A DNA stretch of 64,000 bases. Source: Bacillota bacterium. GTDB lineage: Bacteria > Bacillota > Clostridia > Lachnospirales > Lachnospiraceae. Location of the stretch: NCBI GenBank assembly GCA_023395555.1, contig JAEWYQ010000032.1, positions 1 through 64,000 of the forward strand, written 5' to 3'. The translations under genes were made by a program, and so were the position numbers. The notes under the pieces are model-generated. The model was not told the origin of the DNA. It saw only the letters and a list, made by a program, of their open reading frames with translations, and did not search any database. This document shows positions 46,616 to 55,718 of the stretch, in pieces. Each line of letters begins with the position of its first letter. Within the stretch, counting starts at the first letter, position 1.

Positions 46616-47641
46616 CTATTTGCTTGTACGGATTCCCTCCACGTAGGAAGAATAATCCATCACGGTAGAACTGGGGGTATACCCGGTTTTGTCATATAGG
46701 AATTCATGGAGTCTGGCCACATTCTCCTGCAGGTTAATGGGGAACACATAGGATACCTTTTTATAGTTATGGGCGTCTTTTTCAAAAGGAAAGCCGGTGT
46801 TATCCACGATATCATAAGAGAAGACATCCTTAACCAGAGCCAGGATCTCCGCGGCGGTGAGATTGGTATAGATCTGGGGCAGCATCTCATCCACGATGGA
46901 ATTGACAGTGGAGAGATCGGAATCCTTCACCTTGTCCAATATTTTCTGGATTACGATGCGCTGGCGTTCTGTCCGTTTAAAATCATCCCCTGAGGTGTAG
47001 CGAATTCTTGCATAAGCGGTAGCCTGGGTACCATTCACCAGCTGTGTTCCGGCTGATTTCAGGCCGGATACCTGAGTGGAGTTGATTTTGTTCAGCTCCC
47101 GGACATAACCATTTAAATATTTTAATTCGTTCTTGGCAATATCCAGTTCAATTCCTCCCAGAATATCAATGACATTGACAATGGCTGCAAAATTAACGGT
47201 GACGAATTCACTGATGTCCAGGTCAAAATTCCGGTTGATGGTGCTGAGGGCCAGGGAGTATCCGCCCTTAAAATAAGCAGCGTTGATCTTATCATAGCCC
47301 TCTCCCGGGATATTCACATAGGTATCCCGGTAAATGGAAGCTAATTTTATATCCTTGGTTTTATTATTGATGCTGACAATCATGATGGTATCGCTGTGGG
47401 TATTCTTCTCCAGAGCATTGCTCCGGGAGTCCACACCAAACAGGGCGATGCTGCGGTAGCCTTCCGTCTTAATCTCAACTTCATTTTTCTGAATGGAATG
47501 GTCGTTTACATTCACATAATTAATTCGGCTCATCTTGCCATTAATATAGAATATAGCGAAAATCGATAAAATAGCAAATACTTCAAAAAACAGGACAAGA
47601 TATAGCTTGCCTTTTTTCTTTCTTTTCCGTTCCCGCGCCAT
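46616..47641 (-). CDS. LytR-CpsA-Psr (LCP) family protein
   Basis: LCP proteins transfer undecaprenyl-linked glycopolymers onto peptidoglycan. The 341-residue protein has a short basic N-terminus, one membrane helix (LYLVLFFEVFAILSIFAIFYI, about 13-33) and an extracellular LCP domain. That domain has IALFGVDSRS, SDTIMIVSI, IYRDTYVNIPG, KINAAYFKGG and the catalytic arginine region AYARIRYTSGDDFKRTERQR. It is the natural partner of the teichoic-acid-like genes on the other strand, with only 14 bases between stops. It is downstream of the polyprenyl sugar transferase. Confidence 0.93.
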   Translation of the reverse strand: MARERKRKKKGKLYLVLFFEVFAILSIFAIFYINGKMSRINYVNVNDHSIQKNEVEIKTEGYRSIALFGVDSRSNALEKNTHSDTIMIVSINNKTKDIKLASIYRDTYVNIPGEGYDKINAAYFKGGYSLALSTINRNFDLDISEFVTVNFAAIVNVIDILGGIELDIAKNELKYLNGYVRELNKINSTQVSGLKSAGTQLVNGTQATAYARIRYTSGDDFKRTERQRIVIQKILDKVKDSDLSTVNSIVDEMLPQIYTNLTAAEILALVKDVFSYDIVDNTGFPFEKDAHNYKKVSYVFPINLQENVARLHEFLYDKTGYTPSSTVMDYSSYVEGIRTSK

Positions 47642-47683
47642 TGCTGCCCTCGTACCTGCCTTTCCTGTCCGGTTCAGACTGTG

Positions 47684-49114
47684 TCAGTATGCATTTTTAT
47701 TGATAAATCCTTTAAAAATAGTTAAGAATAATATTTTAAAATCAAGGCCCAGAGTCCAGTTCTCGATATAATACAGATCATGATCAATACGCTTGCGTAT
47801 GGAGGTATCGCCCCGGTAGCCGTTGATCTGTGCCCAGCCTGTAAGACCGGGAGAAACCTGATGCTTGATCATATAGCGGGGAATCTCCTCCTTGAACTTC
47901 TCTACAAAGAAGGGGCGCTCCGGCCGGGGTCCCACCAGACTCATATCCCCTTTTAATACATTAAAGAACTGGGGAAATTCATCGATGCTGGTTCTTCGGA
48001 TAAACTTACCGATGCCGGTCACCCGGGGATCGCTGCGGGTGGTCCAGGCTTTTTTCTCTTCCTTCTCTACCTGGATCTCCATGGAACGGAACTTGTACAT
48101 TTTAAATTCCTTATTATGCCTTCCGATGCGAACCTGGGAGAAAATCACCGGTCCTGGAGAGGTGAGCTTGATCAGAACCGCTACCAGCACCATGGGAATG
48201 GCGAACAGAATCAAAGCAGCGATTGCTCCCACGATGTCGATCATCCGCTTGATTACCTGGTTATAGGTATTGCTTAAGGGAACGTTGCGGATATTAATGA
48301 CGGGCAGACCGTACAAATCCTCCGTATAGGGGGTAGTCGGTATGAAACTGTAGTAATCCGGAACAAATTTGGTGTGAACACCGGATTTTTCACAGATAGC
48401 CACAATGCTTTCCAGCTTTTCATATTCATTGACACTTAAGGTGATTGCGATTTCATCCAAGGTCATTTTCTCCAGGAAGGCTTCCAGATGCGTGATGCTC
48501 CCAATGACCGGAATCTTCTTATACATGGTGCCGGCCTCGATGTTATCATCCAGGATACCGTGGATATAATAACCCCATTGGGGGTTGGCGAAGATGCGGT
48601 CAATATAAGCCTCCGCAGCATGTCCATATCCAACCAGGATCACATGCTTTAAATTATAGCCCTTCCGTCTGACGGTCCGCAGAATCTGGGACAGGACCAT
48701 TCGTGAAGCGATGCCCAGGGCAATGTTCAAAAGGAAGAAAAAGCCCAGGAAAAGCCGGGAGATGTTGAAATTCAAATCCTTGGTCATATACAGGAAGGAA
48801 AGGAAGGTGGTAAAGCCGAAGGTATTAGCCAGAATGAGATTAGACACCTCGGCCAGCCTGCGCTTACCCCGCTTGGGGGTATACAAATGGGCAAAATAAT
48901 ATACGAACAAATACACCGGAATGATAAAGGTCAGCCTCAGCGCATATACATCAACGGAGTAGAAGGTATTCCTCTCTGCTTTCAGGATGGTGAACAGGCT
49001 TGTCAAAGGGCTGTGGAACCGGAGATAATAGGAGAACAGGTAGGCAATAGCTATGGTACAGGCATCCATCAGGACGTGGAGCCGATTAAACATCTTTTGA
49101 TTATCTTTAATCAT
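47684..49114 (-). CDS. Polyprenyl-phosphate sugar-1-phosphate transferase (WcaJ/WbaP-like)
   Basis: The 476-residue protein carries four to five N-terminal membrane helices and a NAD-binding-like middle domain (VILVGYGHAAEAYIDRI). Its C-terminal bacterial sugar transferase domain shows KRMIDIVGAIAALILFAIPMVLVAVLIKLTSPGPVIFSQVRIGRHNKEFKMYKFRSM, then VGPRPERPFFVEKF and PGLTGWAQINGYRGDTS. Enzymes of this type load the first sugar phosphate on undecaprenyl phosphate for glycan assembly. The start ATG 49114 follows a promoter on the minus strand. It initiates the glycan for the LCP and exporter steps, by inference. Confidence 0.94.
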   Translation of the reverse strand: MIKDNQKMFNRLHVLMDACTIAIAYLFSYYLRFHSPLTSLFTILKAERNTFYSVDVYALRLTFIIPVYLFVYYFAHLYTPKRGKRRLAEVSNLILANTFGFTTFLSFLYMTKDLNFNISRLFLGFFFLLNIALGIASRMVLSQILRTVRRKGYNLKHVILVGYGHAAEAYIDRIFANPQWGYYIHGILDDNIEAGTMYKKIPVIGSITHLEAFLEKMTLDEIAITLSVNEYEKLESIVAICEKSGVHTKFVPDYYSFIPTTPYTEDLYGLPVINIRNVPLSNTYNQVIKRMIDIVGAIAALILFAIPMVLVAVLIKLTSPGPVIFSQVRIGRHNKEFKMYKFRSMEIQVEKEEKKAWTTRSDPRVTGIGKFIRRTSIDEFPQFFNVLKGDMSLVGPRPERPFFVEKFKEEIPRYMIKHQVSPGLTGWAQINGYRGDTSIRKRIDHDLYYIENWTLGLDFKILFLTIFKGFINKNAY

Positions 49115-49156
49115 ATCAACACCTACTTTGCTGTATTAATGAGCTGCATCACCTCT

Positions 49157-49185
49157 AATATAATACATGATCGCAGGGATTTCAA
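49157..49185 (-). promoter_or_regulatory. Promoter of the sugar transferase-LCP unit
   Basis: Minus strand: TTGAAA (49180-49185), 17-base spacer, TATATT (49157-49162), about 45 bases upstream of the start. Confidence 0.85.
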
Positions 49186-49273
49186 CAACATAAATTTTCT
49201 TAAGTTTATTTTAAGACAGCCGACAAAAATATATAAATATTACGGATATTTTCACAATCTAAACACAAAAAGG

Positions 49274-49282
49274 TGGTATACT
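49274..49282 (+). promoter_or_regulatory. Extended -10 promoter of htrA
   Basis: TGGTATACT (49274-49282) is a TG-extended -10; TTCACA at 49251 would be a poor -35 with long spacing. It is about 55 bases upstream of the gene. Confidence 0.55.
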
Positions 49283-49338
49283 GCTTCTAAAAAAGAATTC
49301 ATGGAAATATTCCGATAGACGAAAGGAGTGGAGTTTTA

Positions 49339-51123
49339 ATGGATGATTTTGATAACAACAATGTAAGGCCGGAAGAAAATGATAAAAATACAAACAACCC
49401 TCAGAATCCCAATGGCAGGGTTCCTGAATATAGCTTCTGGGCAGAGAATATATCCAATGGAGTGCAGCCCGGGAATCCTGGCAGCTATTCCGATAATCCA
49501 TATGCGGGTGGCAATGCGGGTCTGAATCAATCCGGCATGAACCAGGGCGGTTTCAATCCGGGCAATTCGAATCCCGGAGGTTTTAATTCCAATGGTCCGA
49601 ATTATAATAACCCGAATCCCGGAGGTCCGAATTATTACCCGGGCGGTGCCGGCACCGGGTATCCGAATTCCAATTTCAATAATGCGGGACAAGGTTATTC
49701 CCATCCCGGCTATCATCATAATGGATCTCCCAATAATGCCGGCGGGAATTATTCGCATCCCAATGGTTTCCGGCAGATTACTCCTCATCCGAATTATTCC
49801 CAGCCAAATTTCAGCCAGCCCGGCCATAACCAAAACGGCTATCATTCGGGTGCAAATTCCTGGCAGTATGGCACCGACCAGATGGGCAATGGGGAGAAGA
49901 AGCAAAAAAAGGAGCGTAAGCCGGCCAATAAAGCGGTGAAATTCGTTACCAAGGCGGTGAGCTTCGGGCTGATTGCAGCCGTAAGCTTTGTCGGCTTCCA
50001 GCAAATTTATTATGCAATGAATCCGGATTCCTCCCCTGACCGGATGAGCAAAATCTTTACTGAGGCAAACGCCCCGAATGAGAAATATAAGATTGCCTTC
50101 ACCTCACCGGGAAAGGTGACAGTGGGGGAACGCTCGGCTGTCAGCAAGATTGTGGAGGGGGCCATGCCCTCCATCGTTTCCATCAATATCACAGGTACCC
50201 AGGCTGTGGATTGGTTCGGCAGGCAGTACAACCAGGAGGTGGAAGGCTCCGGTTCCGGTTTCATTGTAGGAAAGAATGAAAAGGAACTGTTGATAGCAAC
50301 CAATAATCATGTGGTGGCGGGAAGCAGTGCCATCAAGGTAACTTTTATCGACGGGAAAGAAGCGATGGCGGTCATTAAGGGAACGGATGCGGTAGCGGAT
50401 CTTGCAGTGGTATGCGTGGATGTGGAAAGCTTGGAACAGTCCACACTGGATGCCATCTCCGTATCCAAACTGGGGGATTCCGAGAATACCAAGGTCGGCC
50501 AGATGTCAATTGCCATAGGCAATGCCCTGGGCTACGGCCAGTCGGTCACCGTGGGCTATGTCAGCGCAAGGGACCGGGAGGTAGAGGTAACGGACGGCTA
50601 TGAAACAAATAAGATGATTCTGCTCCAGACCGATGCGGCCATCAATCCGGGCAACAGCGGCGGAGCCCTGCTCAACCTGGACGGTGAGGTAATCGGAATC
50701 AACACGGTAAAATATGCCTCCAACGAGGTGGAAGGTATGGGCTATGCCATTCCCATTTCCCGTGCGGTTCCAATTATCAATGAACTGATGAGCCGGGAGA
50801 TTCTGAAAGAGGAGGAGCAGGGATACCTGGGCATTGCAGGAGATGATGTCACGGAGGAGATATCTTCTTACCTCAACATGCCGATTGGAGTATATGTGAA
50901 AGAAGTGTCGCCGGGAGGGGCTGCTGAGAAAGCGGGTCTGCTGTCAGGTGATATCATTACCCGGGTCGATGATATTGAGATAACCTCCATCACCCAATTG
51001 AGGAATTATGTTACCAGCAAGCGTGTGGGAACTTACGTCGAGGTGACCTATATGAGAAAATCCTCCAGCGAGTATCGGGAAGGAAGGGTAAGTATCAGTC
51101 TGGGGAAGAGACCGGCAGAGTAA
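49339..51123 (+). CDS. HtrA/DegP-family serine protease
   Basis: A 594-residue membrane-anchored protease. The first ~190 residues are low complexity, rich in Asn, Gly, Pro, Tyr and Ser, presumably cytoplasmic. A basic stretch (KKQKKERKPANKAVKF) precedes the membrane helix (about 205-222). The trypsin-like domain holds the triad His324 (ATNNHVVAG), Asp354 (VADLAVV) and Ser440 (NPGNSGGALL), followed by one PDZ domain (YLGIAGDDV...SPGGAAEKAGLLSGDIITRVDDIEI). It handles misfolded envelope proteins. GGAGTGGAG precedes ATG 49339. The unusually long N-terminal tail is the main oddity. Confidence 0.95.
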   Translation: MDDFDNNNVRPEENDKNTNNPQNPNGRVPEYSFWAENISNGVQPGNPGSYSDNPYAGGNAGLNQSGMNQGGFNPGNSNPGGFNSNGPNYNNPNPGGPNYYPGGAGTGYPNSNFNNAGQGYSHPGYHHNGSPNNAGGNYSHPNGFRQITPHPNYSQPNFSQPGHNQNGYHSGANSWQYGTDQMGNGEKKQKKERKPANKAVKFVTKAVSFGLIAAVSFVGFQQIYYAMNPDSSPDRMSKIFTEANAPNEKYKIAFTSPGKVTVGERSAVSKIVEGAMPSIVSINITGTQAVDWFGRQYNQEVEGSGSGFIVGKNEKELLIATNNHVVAGSSAIKVTFIDGKEAMAVIKGTDAVADLAVVCVDVESLEQSTLDAISVSKLGDSENTKVGQMSIAIGNALGYGQSVTVGYVSARDREVEVTDGYETNKMILLQTDAAINPGNSGGALLNLDGEVIGINTVKYASNEVEGMGYAIPISRAVPIINELMSREILKEEEQGYLGIAGDDVTEEISSYLNMPIGVYVKEVSPGGAAEKAGLLSGDIITRVDDIEITSITQLRNYVTSKRVGTYVEVTYMRKSSSEYREGRVSISLGKRPAE

Positions 51124-51144
51124 TTTTTAAAGAAACAGATTCAG

Positions 51145-51187
51145 AAAACGGAAGCATTGCAGTTCTTTGCATTGCTCCCGTTTTTTA
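51145..51187 (+). terminator. Intrinsic terminator of htrA
   Basis: Imperfect 15-bp stem (AACGGAAGCATTGCA with TGCATTGCTCCCGTT) followed by six T. Confidence 0.85.
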
Positions 51188-51304
51188 TTAAATATTAATG
51201 AAAGCTTAAAGAATAGACTATTGTGTGATACCTGCAGATAAGCTATAATATTTGATAAAATGACGCTTCTCCACAGCAAATGGAGGGAAGAAACGGAGGA
51301 AATA

Positions 51305-52741
51305 ATGAGTAATAATTTTGACGATATTAACATAGACGGCACCAAGGATTCTACTGATCAGGAGCATAAGGGCCAGAATGAACATAAGGATTATGAGGAG
51401 GTCTGCTATCTTTGCAGGAGACCGGAAAGCAAAGCCGGCAAGATGATTCATATTCCCAACCAGATCACTATCTGTGCGGATTGTATGCAGAAAACCTTTG
51501 ATACCATCAACAAGCCGGACAATCCATATCTGCAGATGATGGGCTTTAATCCCAACATGAATATCATGAATCTGTCCGGAATGCCGGGGGATATTCCTAA
51601 CGCTCAGAAGCTGAAGAAGAAAAAGCCGGAGGAGGGCAAGGCTCCCCAGTCCTTTGACAGGAAAAGCATACCGTCACCCCATGTGATCAAGGCGAGCCTG
51701 GATGAATTCATTGTAGGACAGGAGCATGCGAAGAAGGTTATCTCTGTTGCTGTTTATAATCACTATAAGCGCATCGGAAACCATACGCAGCCGGAGGTGG
51801 AGATTGATAAATCCAATATGCTGATGATAGGCCCTACCGGCAGCGGAAAGACCTATCTGGTGAAGACTCTGGCCAGACTGCTGAATGTTCCCCTGGCAAT
51901 CACAGATGCCACCTCCCTGACGGAGGCCGGATACATCGGTGATGATGTGGAAAGCGTGATATCCAAGCTGCTCCAGGCCGCGGATAATGATGTTGAGAAG
52001 GCGGAGCGGGGAATTGTGTTCATTGATGAGATTGACAAAATCGCCAAGAAGCGCAATACCAACAGCCGTGACGTGAGCGGGGAATCCGTGCAGCAGGGAT
52101 TGCTGAAGCTTCTGGAGGGAAGCAGCGTGGAGGTTCCTGTGGGCGCATCCTCCAAGAATGCAATGGTTCCCATGACTACGGTGAACACACAGAATATCCT
52201 ATTCATTTGCGGCGGAGCATTCCCGGATCTGGACAAGATCATAAAGGCACGTTTGAACAAGCAGAGCTCCATCGGCTTCAGGGCGGATTTGAAGGATAAA
52301 TACGATGATGAACCGAATTTGCTGCAAAAAGTCAATCTGGATGATCTGAGGGAGTATGGCATGATTCCGGAATTCCTGGGCAGGCTTCCGATTCTCTTCT
52401 CTTTGGAAGGGCTGACAAAGGACATGCTGGTTCAGGTGCTTCAGGAGCCGAGAAACGCCATACTGAAGCAGTATCAGACCTTGCTGGCTATGGATGAGGT
52501 GGATCTGCAGTTTGTACCGGAGGCGCTGGAAGCAATCGCGGCCAAGGCATTGGAGAAAAAGACCGGTGCGAGGGCATTGCGCGCCATATTAGAGGAGCTT
52601 ATGCTGGATATCATGTATGAGATCCCGAAGGATGAGAACATCGGAAGAGTCATTATTACCAGGGATTATATTGAGGGCAGGGGCGTTCCGGTGATTGAAA
52701 TGCGCGGTGTGAGCAAACAGATACTCCTATCGGGAAAATAA
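51305..52741 (+). CDS. clpX: ATP-dependent Clp protease ATP-binding subunit ClpX
   Basis: ClpX unfolds substrates for ClpP. The 478-residue protein has the N-terminal zinc-binding domain (Cys34, Cys37, Cys57, Cys60) and Walker A GPTGSGKT near 172. Walker B (FIDEIDK), pore-loop residues TEAGYIGDDVE and the ClpP-binding IGF loop (KQSSIGFRADLK) are also seen. The N-terminus before the zinc domain is longer than in E. coli ClpX and acidic. ATG 51305 follows GGAGGAAA; the open frame starts at 51260 but without SD. clpP is not adjacent. Confidence 0.96.
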   Translation: MSNNFDDINIDGTKDSTDQEHKGQNEHKDYEEVCYLCRRPESKAGKMIHIPNQITICADCMQKTFDTINKPDNPYLQMMGFNPNMNIMNLSGMPGDIPNAQKLKKKKPEEGKAPQSFDRKSIPSPHVIKASLDEFIVGQEHAKKVISVAVYNHYKRIGNHTQPEVEIDKSNMLMIGPTGSGKTYLVKTLARLLNVPLAITDATSLTEAGYIGDDVESVISKLLQAADNDVEKAERGIVFIDEIDKIAKKRNTNSRDVSGESVQQGLLKLLEGSSVEVPVGASSKNAMVPMTTVNTQNILFICGGAFPDLDKIIKARLNKQSSIGFRADLKDKYDDEPNLLQKVNLDDLREYGMIPEFLGRLPILFSLEGLTKDMLVQVLQEPRNAILKQYQTLLAMDEVDLQFVPEALEAIAAKALEKKTGARALRAILEELMLDIMYEIPKDENIGRVIITRDYIEGRGVPVIEMRGVSKQILLSGK

Positions 52742-52803
52742 TATAAAAGGAATGCCGGAAAATCAATGGTTTTAATATCTGGAAGCGGAAGGGGGAATGG
52801 GGT

Positions 52804-53136
52804 ATGTCATTATTAAAAAAACTTTTTCGCAAAAGCAAAGCCGCAGGAAGAACAGCGGAGGACGGCTTCAGAAAGGATATCTCAGAAGATGAAATACCGG
52901 AGGAAGACTTTGTGGAAGAGGACCCGGCGGAGGATTCGGAGACCGGTGAAGAGGGCTGGGGATATGGCAGTGAGGAAAGCCAACGGGATACGGAAGACCC
53001 GGAGGAGGATCCCGATCTGGAGTACGAGATCGTGGAACGGGAGATACTGCCGGCCAAAATCATCTGCCCCGATTGCGGAGGAATTACCCTGGAGGGGCTG
53101 GATTTCTGCGATAAATGCGGGGGAGAACTATCCTAG
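52804..53136 (+). CDS. Small acidic zinc-ribbon protein
   Basis: A 110-residue protein with a basic N-terminus (SLLKKLFRKSKAAGR), a long acidic middle (about residues 27-75, rich in Glu and Asp) and a C-terminal zinc ribbon (CPDCGGITLEGLDFCDKCGGEL). No enzyme domain is seen and the family is unknown to me. It lies 62 bases after clpX and could be part of its transcript; an adaptor role for ClpX would be speculation. GGGGGAATGGGG precedes ATG 52804. Confidence 0.7.
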   Translation: MSLLKKLFRKSKAAGRTAEDGFRKDISEDEIPEEDFVEEDPAEDSETGEEGWGYGSEESQRDTEDPEEDPDLEYEIVEREILPAKIICPDCGGITLEGLDFCDKCGGELS

Positions 53137-53163
53137 ATTAAATTGGTGATGCGGGGATCGCGG

Positions 53164-53197
53164 GGATTGGTGCCTGACACCAATCTGACACCAATCC
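53164..53197. repeat. Short palindromic element with TGACACCAAT repeats
   Basis: GGATTGGTG (53164-53172) can pair with CACCAATCC (53189-53197) or with the inner CACCAAT (53178-53184). Such TTGGTG-CCTGA-CACCAA palindromes recur in many bacterial genomes as REP-like sequences. Confidence 0.5.
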
Positions 53198-53462
53198 TTG
53201 TACTGTGTGTAGGGCATTATGTCCGGTTGTATCCGCAGGTTGGTCTGTCACACATACTTTAACACATTAAAAGATTATATTGACAAATCAATTATGCGGG
53301 GTTATTATATAACCTAAGATAAAGACGTTCGCACATCAAGGACATTTGTCCTAGCCACGCACGAACGCCTTATTGTATTATAGGAAGGAAATTCTTCTTC
53401 CTGTAATAGAGAGTTCATGTATTAACGGCTTCCTCGGAAGTCCAATCAACAGGAGGGATTTT
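53198..53462 (+). promoter_or_regulatory. Promoter and structured leader of the liv operon
   Basis: TTGACA (53280-53285), 17-base spacer, TATTAT (53303-53308). The leader from about 53315 holds GACGTTCG...CGAACGCC pairing (about 53324-53368) enclosing AGGAC/GTCCT, and AGGAAG/CTTCCT (about 53383-53402). No T-box or known riboswitch core is visible. Before the promoter, 53198-53279, I see nothing. Confidence 0.7.
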
Positions 53463-54593
53463 ATGAAAAAGAATATTAAGAAAATGATGGGGTTAGGCCT
53501 GATCCTTTCTCTGACAGCAGCATCCCTTGCAGGCTGCGGTCCTGCGGCGGGGGACAAATTTATAATCGGCGGTATCGGACCGATCTCCGGTGATGCCGCT
53601 TCCTACGGCACCTCTGTAAAGCAGGGAGCTGAAATTGCCATCGAAGAGATCAATAAGGCAGGAGGAGTTACGGTTGGCGGCAAGAAGCTTACTCTGGAGC
53701 TGAACTTTATGGATGATGAAGCTCAGCCGGACAAAGCAGTAACTGCATTCAATGCCTTAATGGATGCTAAAATTAATGCGCTGATGGGAACGGTAACCTC
53801 GGATGCCGGACTGGGTATCATCGATCTGACTAAGGAGGAAGGCATTCTGATGCTGACACCCTCCGGTTCTGCAGCAGGTCTGACTAAGTATGACAACGCC
53901 TTCCGTCTCTGCTTTACCGATCCTCTGCAGGGTGTGACCATGGCGAATTATGCGAAGGACAATGGATATACTAAAATTGCAGTAATTTATAACAATTCCG
54001 ATAACTACAGTACCGGCATGATGCAGGCCTTTGTTGATCAGGTTGCCGTAAACGGAGGAACGGTTGTGGCGAATGAATCCTTTGTAGAGGGTGATGTTGA
54101 TTTCAATACCCAGTTAACGAAGATTAAGGGCACGGATGCGGAAGTGATTTTCATTCCTTCCTATTATAAGGAAGCAGCTCTGATTACTACTCAGGCAGCC
54201 GGGCTGGGAATGAGCCTTCCCTTCCTGGGCGGCGACGGCTGGGACGGTGTTATTGCTCAGACCGTTGATCCCGCTGTGTTAGAGGGTGCCGTATTCTTAA
54301 CACCCTTCAATGCCAGTGCAACAGATGCCAAGACCGCAGATTTTGTTAAAAAGTATGATGAGAAGTATAAGGCAATACCGGATCAGTTTGCAGCAGACGG
54401 CTATGACAGTATCTATGTAATCGCGGCAGCGCTGGAGAAGGCCGGAAGCACGGATAATGACAAGTTAATCGCAGCCATGACACAGATCACGGTTGATGGT
54501 TTAACGGGTTCCATGACCTTTAATGCCAATGGCGAACCCAATAAGGGAGCTAACTTTGTAGAGATCCGTGACGGAAAGTATATATCGAAATAA
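53463..54593 (+). CDS. livJ: Branched-chain amino acid ABC transporter, substrate-binding lipoprotein
   Basis: A 376-residue type I periplasmic-binding-like protein anchored as a lipoprotein: signal peptide KKNIKKMMGLGLILSLTAASLAGCG, with lipobox LAGC (Cys at about residue 24). Family motifs are FIIGGIGPISGDAASYGTSVKQGAEIAIEEIN, GTVTSDAGL and LTPSGSAAGLTKYDNAFRLCFTDPLQGVTMANYA. The ligand is probably Leu/Ile/Val, but amide or urea-type substrates occur in this family. ATG 53463 follows AGGAGGG. The four further liv genes lie downstream on the same strand. Confidence 0.95.
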   Translation: MKKNIKKMMGLGLILSLTAASLAGCGPAAGDKFIIGGIGPISGDAASYGTSVKQGAEIAIEEINKAGGVTVGGKKLTLELNFMDDEAQPDKAVTAFNALMDAKINALMGTVTSDAGLGIIDLTKEEGILMLTPSGSAAGLTKYDNAFRLCFTDPLQGVTMANYAKDNGYTKIAVIYNNSDNYSTGMMQAFVDQVAVNGGTVVANESFVEGDVDFNTQLTKIKGTDAEVIFIPSYYKEAALITTQAAGLGMSLPFLGGDGWDGVIAQTVDPAVLEGAVFLTPFNASATDAKTADFVKKYDEKYKAIPDQFAADGYDSIYVIAAALEKAGSTDNDKLIAAMTQITVDGLTGSMTFNANGEPNKGANFVEIRDGKYISK

Positions 54594-54607
54594 ATACCCT
54601 GTTGCTC

Positions 54608-54694
54608 CCGGCAATTCATTGCCGGAAAAACAGCAATATAAGTTGATTTACATAAGAACGAGGGGGAGACGCTATGCCTCCTTTTCGTTCTTAT
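54608..54694 (+). other. Intercistronic hairpins between livJ and livH
   Basis: CCGGCAAT/ATTGCCGG (54608-54625, loop TC) and a longer stem with ATAAGAACG (54652-54660) and CGTTCTTAT (54686-54694). The second is followed by only four T and may stabilise the livJ mRNA or limit read-through to livH. Confidence 0.6.
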
Positions 54695-54785
54695 CTGTGG
54701 TTTTATATAATCCTGTTCAAAGGGGAAGTTCGAAGGATAAGGCTGAAAAATGCCCTTTCAGCCGGAAAATATGAGGTGAGGCTTA

Positions 54786-55673
54786 ATGAATAGCGTGATT
54801 GAACTGATTGAGCAATTAATCAACGGATTGAGAACAGGAAGTATCTATGCATTGATTGCGCTGGGCTATACCATGGTGTACGGCATCGCCAAAATGATCA
54901 ATTTTGCTCATGGTGATGTTATTATGGTAGGGGCCTATGGTCTTTACGTGTTTGTGGTTTTGCTGAAACTGCCTGTACCGCTGGCGGTTCTGCTGACCAT
55001 CGTATTATGTGCGGTGTTTGGAATTACGATAGAGCGGATTGCATATAAGCCGCTGAGAAAGGCGCCTCCCCTTGCGGTGCTGATTACGGCGATCGGTGTC
55101 AGCTTCTTTCTTCAGAATGCGTCGATGCTGATTTTTACCGCCAATCCCAAGCCTTTTGCATCTATCGTAAATGTTAAGACGATTACAATCGGGAAGGTAT
55201 CCATTGCCGGAATAACAGCCGTAACTCTGCTGGTAACTCTGGTAACGATGATTATATTAACCCTGTTTATCCATAAAACAAAAGCGGGCAGTGCCATGCG
55301 TGCGGTGTCGGAGGATAAGGGTGCGGCACAGCTGATGGGAATCAATGTGAACCGGACCATATCCCTGACCTTTGCCATTGGCTCCAGCCTGGCAGCAATT
55401 GCAGGTGTCCTGTATCTGAGCCAGTACCAGTCTCTGAATCCCACCATGGGTGCGCTGCCCGGTATCAAAGCCTTTGTAGCGGCAGTGCTGGGGGGAATCG
55501 GAAGTATCCCCGGCGCAATGCTGGGAGGCATTATTCTCGGTCTGATCGAAAGTATCTCCAAGGCATATATCAGCTCAGAGCTTGCCGATGCAATTGTATT
55601 CGGCGTTCTGATCCTGGTGCTCTTACTTAAGCCTACAGGACTGCTGGGCAAGAAACGTATTGAGAAAGTGTAG
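54786..55673 (+). CDS. livH: Branched-chain amino acid ABC transporter permease LivH
   Basis: A 295-residue inner-membrane permease with about eight helices. LivH features are ELIEQLINGLRTGSIYALIALGYTMVYGIAKMINFAHGD and the EAA-like loop AVSEDKGAAQLMGINVNRTISLTFAIGSSLAAIAGVL. It forms the transmembrane pair with LivM. The ATG at 54786 is preceded by GAGGTGAGG. It follows livJ with a hairpin-containing spacer and precedes livM by about 45 bases. Confidence 0.95.
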   Translation: MNSVIELIEQLINGLRTGSIYALIALGYTMVYGIAKMINFAHGDVIMVGAYGLYVFVVLLKLPVPLAVLLTIVLCAVFGITIERIAYKPLRKAPPLAVLITAIGVSFFLQNASMLIFTANPKPFASIVNVKTITIGKVSIAGITAVTLLVTLVTMIILTLFIHKTKAGSAMRAVSEDKGAAQLMGINVNRTISLTFAIGSSLAAIAGVLYLSQYQSLNPTMGALPGIKAFVAAVLGGIGSIPGAMLGGIILGLIESISKAYISSELADAIVFGVLILVLLLKPTGLLGKKRIEKV

Positions 55674-55718
55674 GACCTATGAATTTGTATGCAGGCTTTT
55701 GTGAGAATGGAGGAGAAT

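Noticed and set aside
49336..50004. A 222-codon minus-strand frame rich in Ile, Arg and Gly under htrA
   Set aside because: It is the mirror image of the low-complexity htrA N-terminus and has no family resemblance.
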